A DNA stretch of 64,000 nt, from contig VWYX01000763.1 of the NCBI GenBank assembly GCA_013396525.1, positions 1 through 64,000 on the forward strand, given 5' to 3'. This document shows, piece after piece, positions 63,147 through 64,000 of this stretch (positions are counted from its first letter, which is position 1; every line of letters starts with the position of its first letter). This stretch comes from Chaetorhynchus papuensis. Its lineage: Eukaryota > Chordata > Aves > Passeriformes > Rhipiduridae. The notes under the pieces were generated by a model. It did not search any database. It was not told the origin of the DNA and was given only the letters and a program-made list of their open reading frames with translations. The position numbers were made by a program, and so were the translations under genes.

Positions 63147-64000
63147 CTTAAATGAGAGATTGCACAGTTCAGTCAGCAGAGATGTGTGTATGGGAGAAAC
63201 AGAACAGAATTTAAAAGTAACAGAACAGAGAGAAGTAACAGCAGCAAGTAAAAAGAGAAACAGGGTTACTTCACTTGACGGACTAAGAGAGTCAATAAAT
63301 TGTGTAAATTTTAAAACGCCTCAGTTTGTAAAGAGTAAGTATTCTACATCAAGTTCTAGCAGACAGTGCACTCCATATACTTCTGCACATACCCCTCAAA
63401 TTTCTTTTTCAAAATGTGCTCTTTTTGAGACTGGAAATAATTTATGATACACTGCTCTGGAACTCACTCCTTCCCCACACAAGGAAATCACTAAAGTTGT
63501 GCACATAATTCCCCCACTTCTCAAAAAAGGGAGGGAGCATTTTCATGTCTAACTTGTAGCAATGTTCTGAGAATGAGCTAATTCATGTTTTCAAAAGACT
63601 TCAAAGGGGAAGTGTGCTAAGCATTATCAAGCTGACAGTTAAAGCTATTGTCCCTGACCACTTGACATAGAGACAGGAGCCAGGTAGTTTCACTGACTCA
63701 GTAAAATAGAAAGGACAGTCCCTGGAACATGGTATCTCAAATAAAGACTGAATGCTAAAAAAAAATGTAAGGAAAATGTAAGGAAAACATACGTTGATGA
63801 AATCCTTAGCCTTAGTATGCATCTGCTACCCAGTGGCAACAGCTACATACAACATGTTCCAACAGCTCTTTTATCCCCTACTGTGGCTTCTATGTGATGA
63901 CTGGTCCTGCAGGACACAGTTCACCTTCAGTCCTAGCCATGGCATCCTTCTTCCCTAACACCAGCCTAAATATTGTCACTGACGTCTTCTAATCCCATGT
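63147..64000 (-). other. TMEM14C: TMEM14C-like intron (partial)
   Basis: Sequence upstream of the penultimate exon on the minus strand. I looked for the preceding exon (the GAYQ...NVW-type block of the family) and found none, so this is read as intron running off the window. Confidence 0.65.

Noticed and set aside
34171..64000. SIRT5 exons, expected next to GFOD1 by analogy with human
   Set aside because: I looked for the Sir2 blocks (GAGVSAESG, TQNID) on the plus strand and found none.
1..64000. CRISPR arrays, tRNA or rRNA genes, bacterial operons
   Set aside because: No spaced direct repeats, no tRNA box B (GGTTCGAATCC-type) and no rRNA blocks were seen. The window is vertebrate nuclear DNA.

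Overview
This looks like nuclear DNA from a bird, probably a neoavian such as a passerine. It is AT-leaning, almost free of exons, and its commonest repeats are CR1 LINE fragments with the avian-type 3' end. It also carries two copies of a roughly 1.1 kb LTR-like repeat that I know from neoavian genomes. There are no bacterial operons, CRISPR arrays or phage genes. Almost all of the many short open frames are chance frames in noncoding DNA.

Two genes are supported, both on the minus strand. (1) GFOD1: coding exon 1 (33324-33576) sits in a CpG island (about 32780-34170) and ends at a clear GTGAGT donor. Everything from 33323 down to base 1 is then the start of intron 1. The rest of the protein is usually one large exon, and it must lie beyond the left edge because no long minus-strand frame resembling it is present. 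The leader region carries a (GCT)5(GCC)5 triplet repeat and several upstream ATGs. (2) A TMEM14-family gene, closest to TMEM14C: its last two coding exons are at 63059-63146 and 62807-62864, joined by a 194-base intron. The earlier exons lie beyond the right edge. Both exons are too short to stand out as open frames and were found by reading splice sites and protein similarity.

Layout: 1-32780 is GFOD1 intron with three CR1 fragments and simple repeats. 32780-34170 is the GFOD1 promoter, leader and exon 1. 34170-57480 is intergenic; it holds a pair of about 94% identical inverted segments 4.3 kb apart (34593-34906 and 39171-39479), CR1 copies including a decayed reverse-transcriptase fragment (about 40330-41170), a 28-base triplicated minisatellite, and two LTR-like elements in opposite orientation (52862-53945, with a 5-base target duplication, and about 54530-55496). 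57480-57864 is a CpG-rich shore running into an assembly gap (57865-58198), so a promoter may be partly missing there. 58199-62806 is a CR1 fragment followed by downstream flank or 3' UTR of the TMEM14 gene.

The two genes do not form a functional unit. GFOD1 belongs to the GFO/IDH/MocA oxidoreductase family, and TMEM14C is a mitochondrial inner-membrane protein linked to heme synthesis. I found no convincing new biological system. The best leads are the GFOD1 leader uORFs, the hidden TMEM14 exons with their apparently changed gene order, the young inverted duplication, and the promoter-like sequence cut by the gap.
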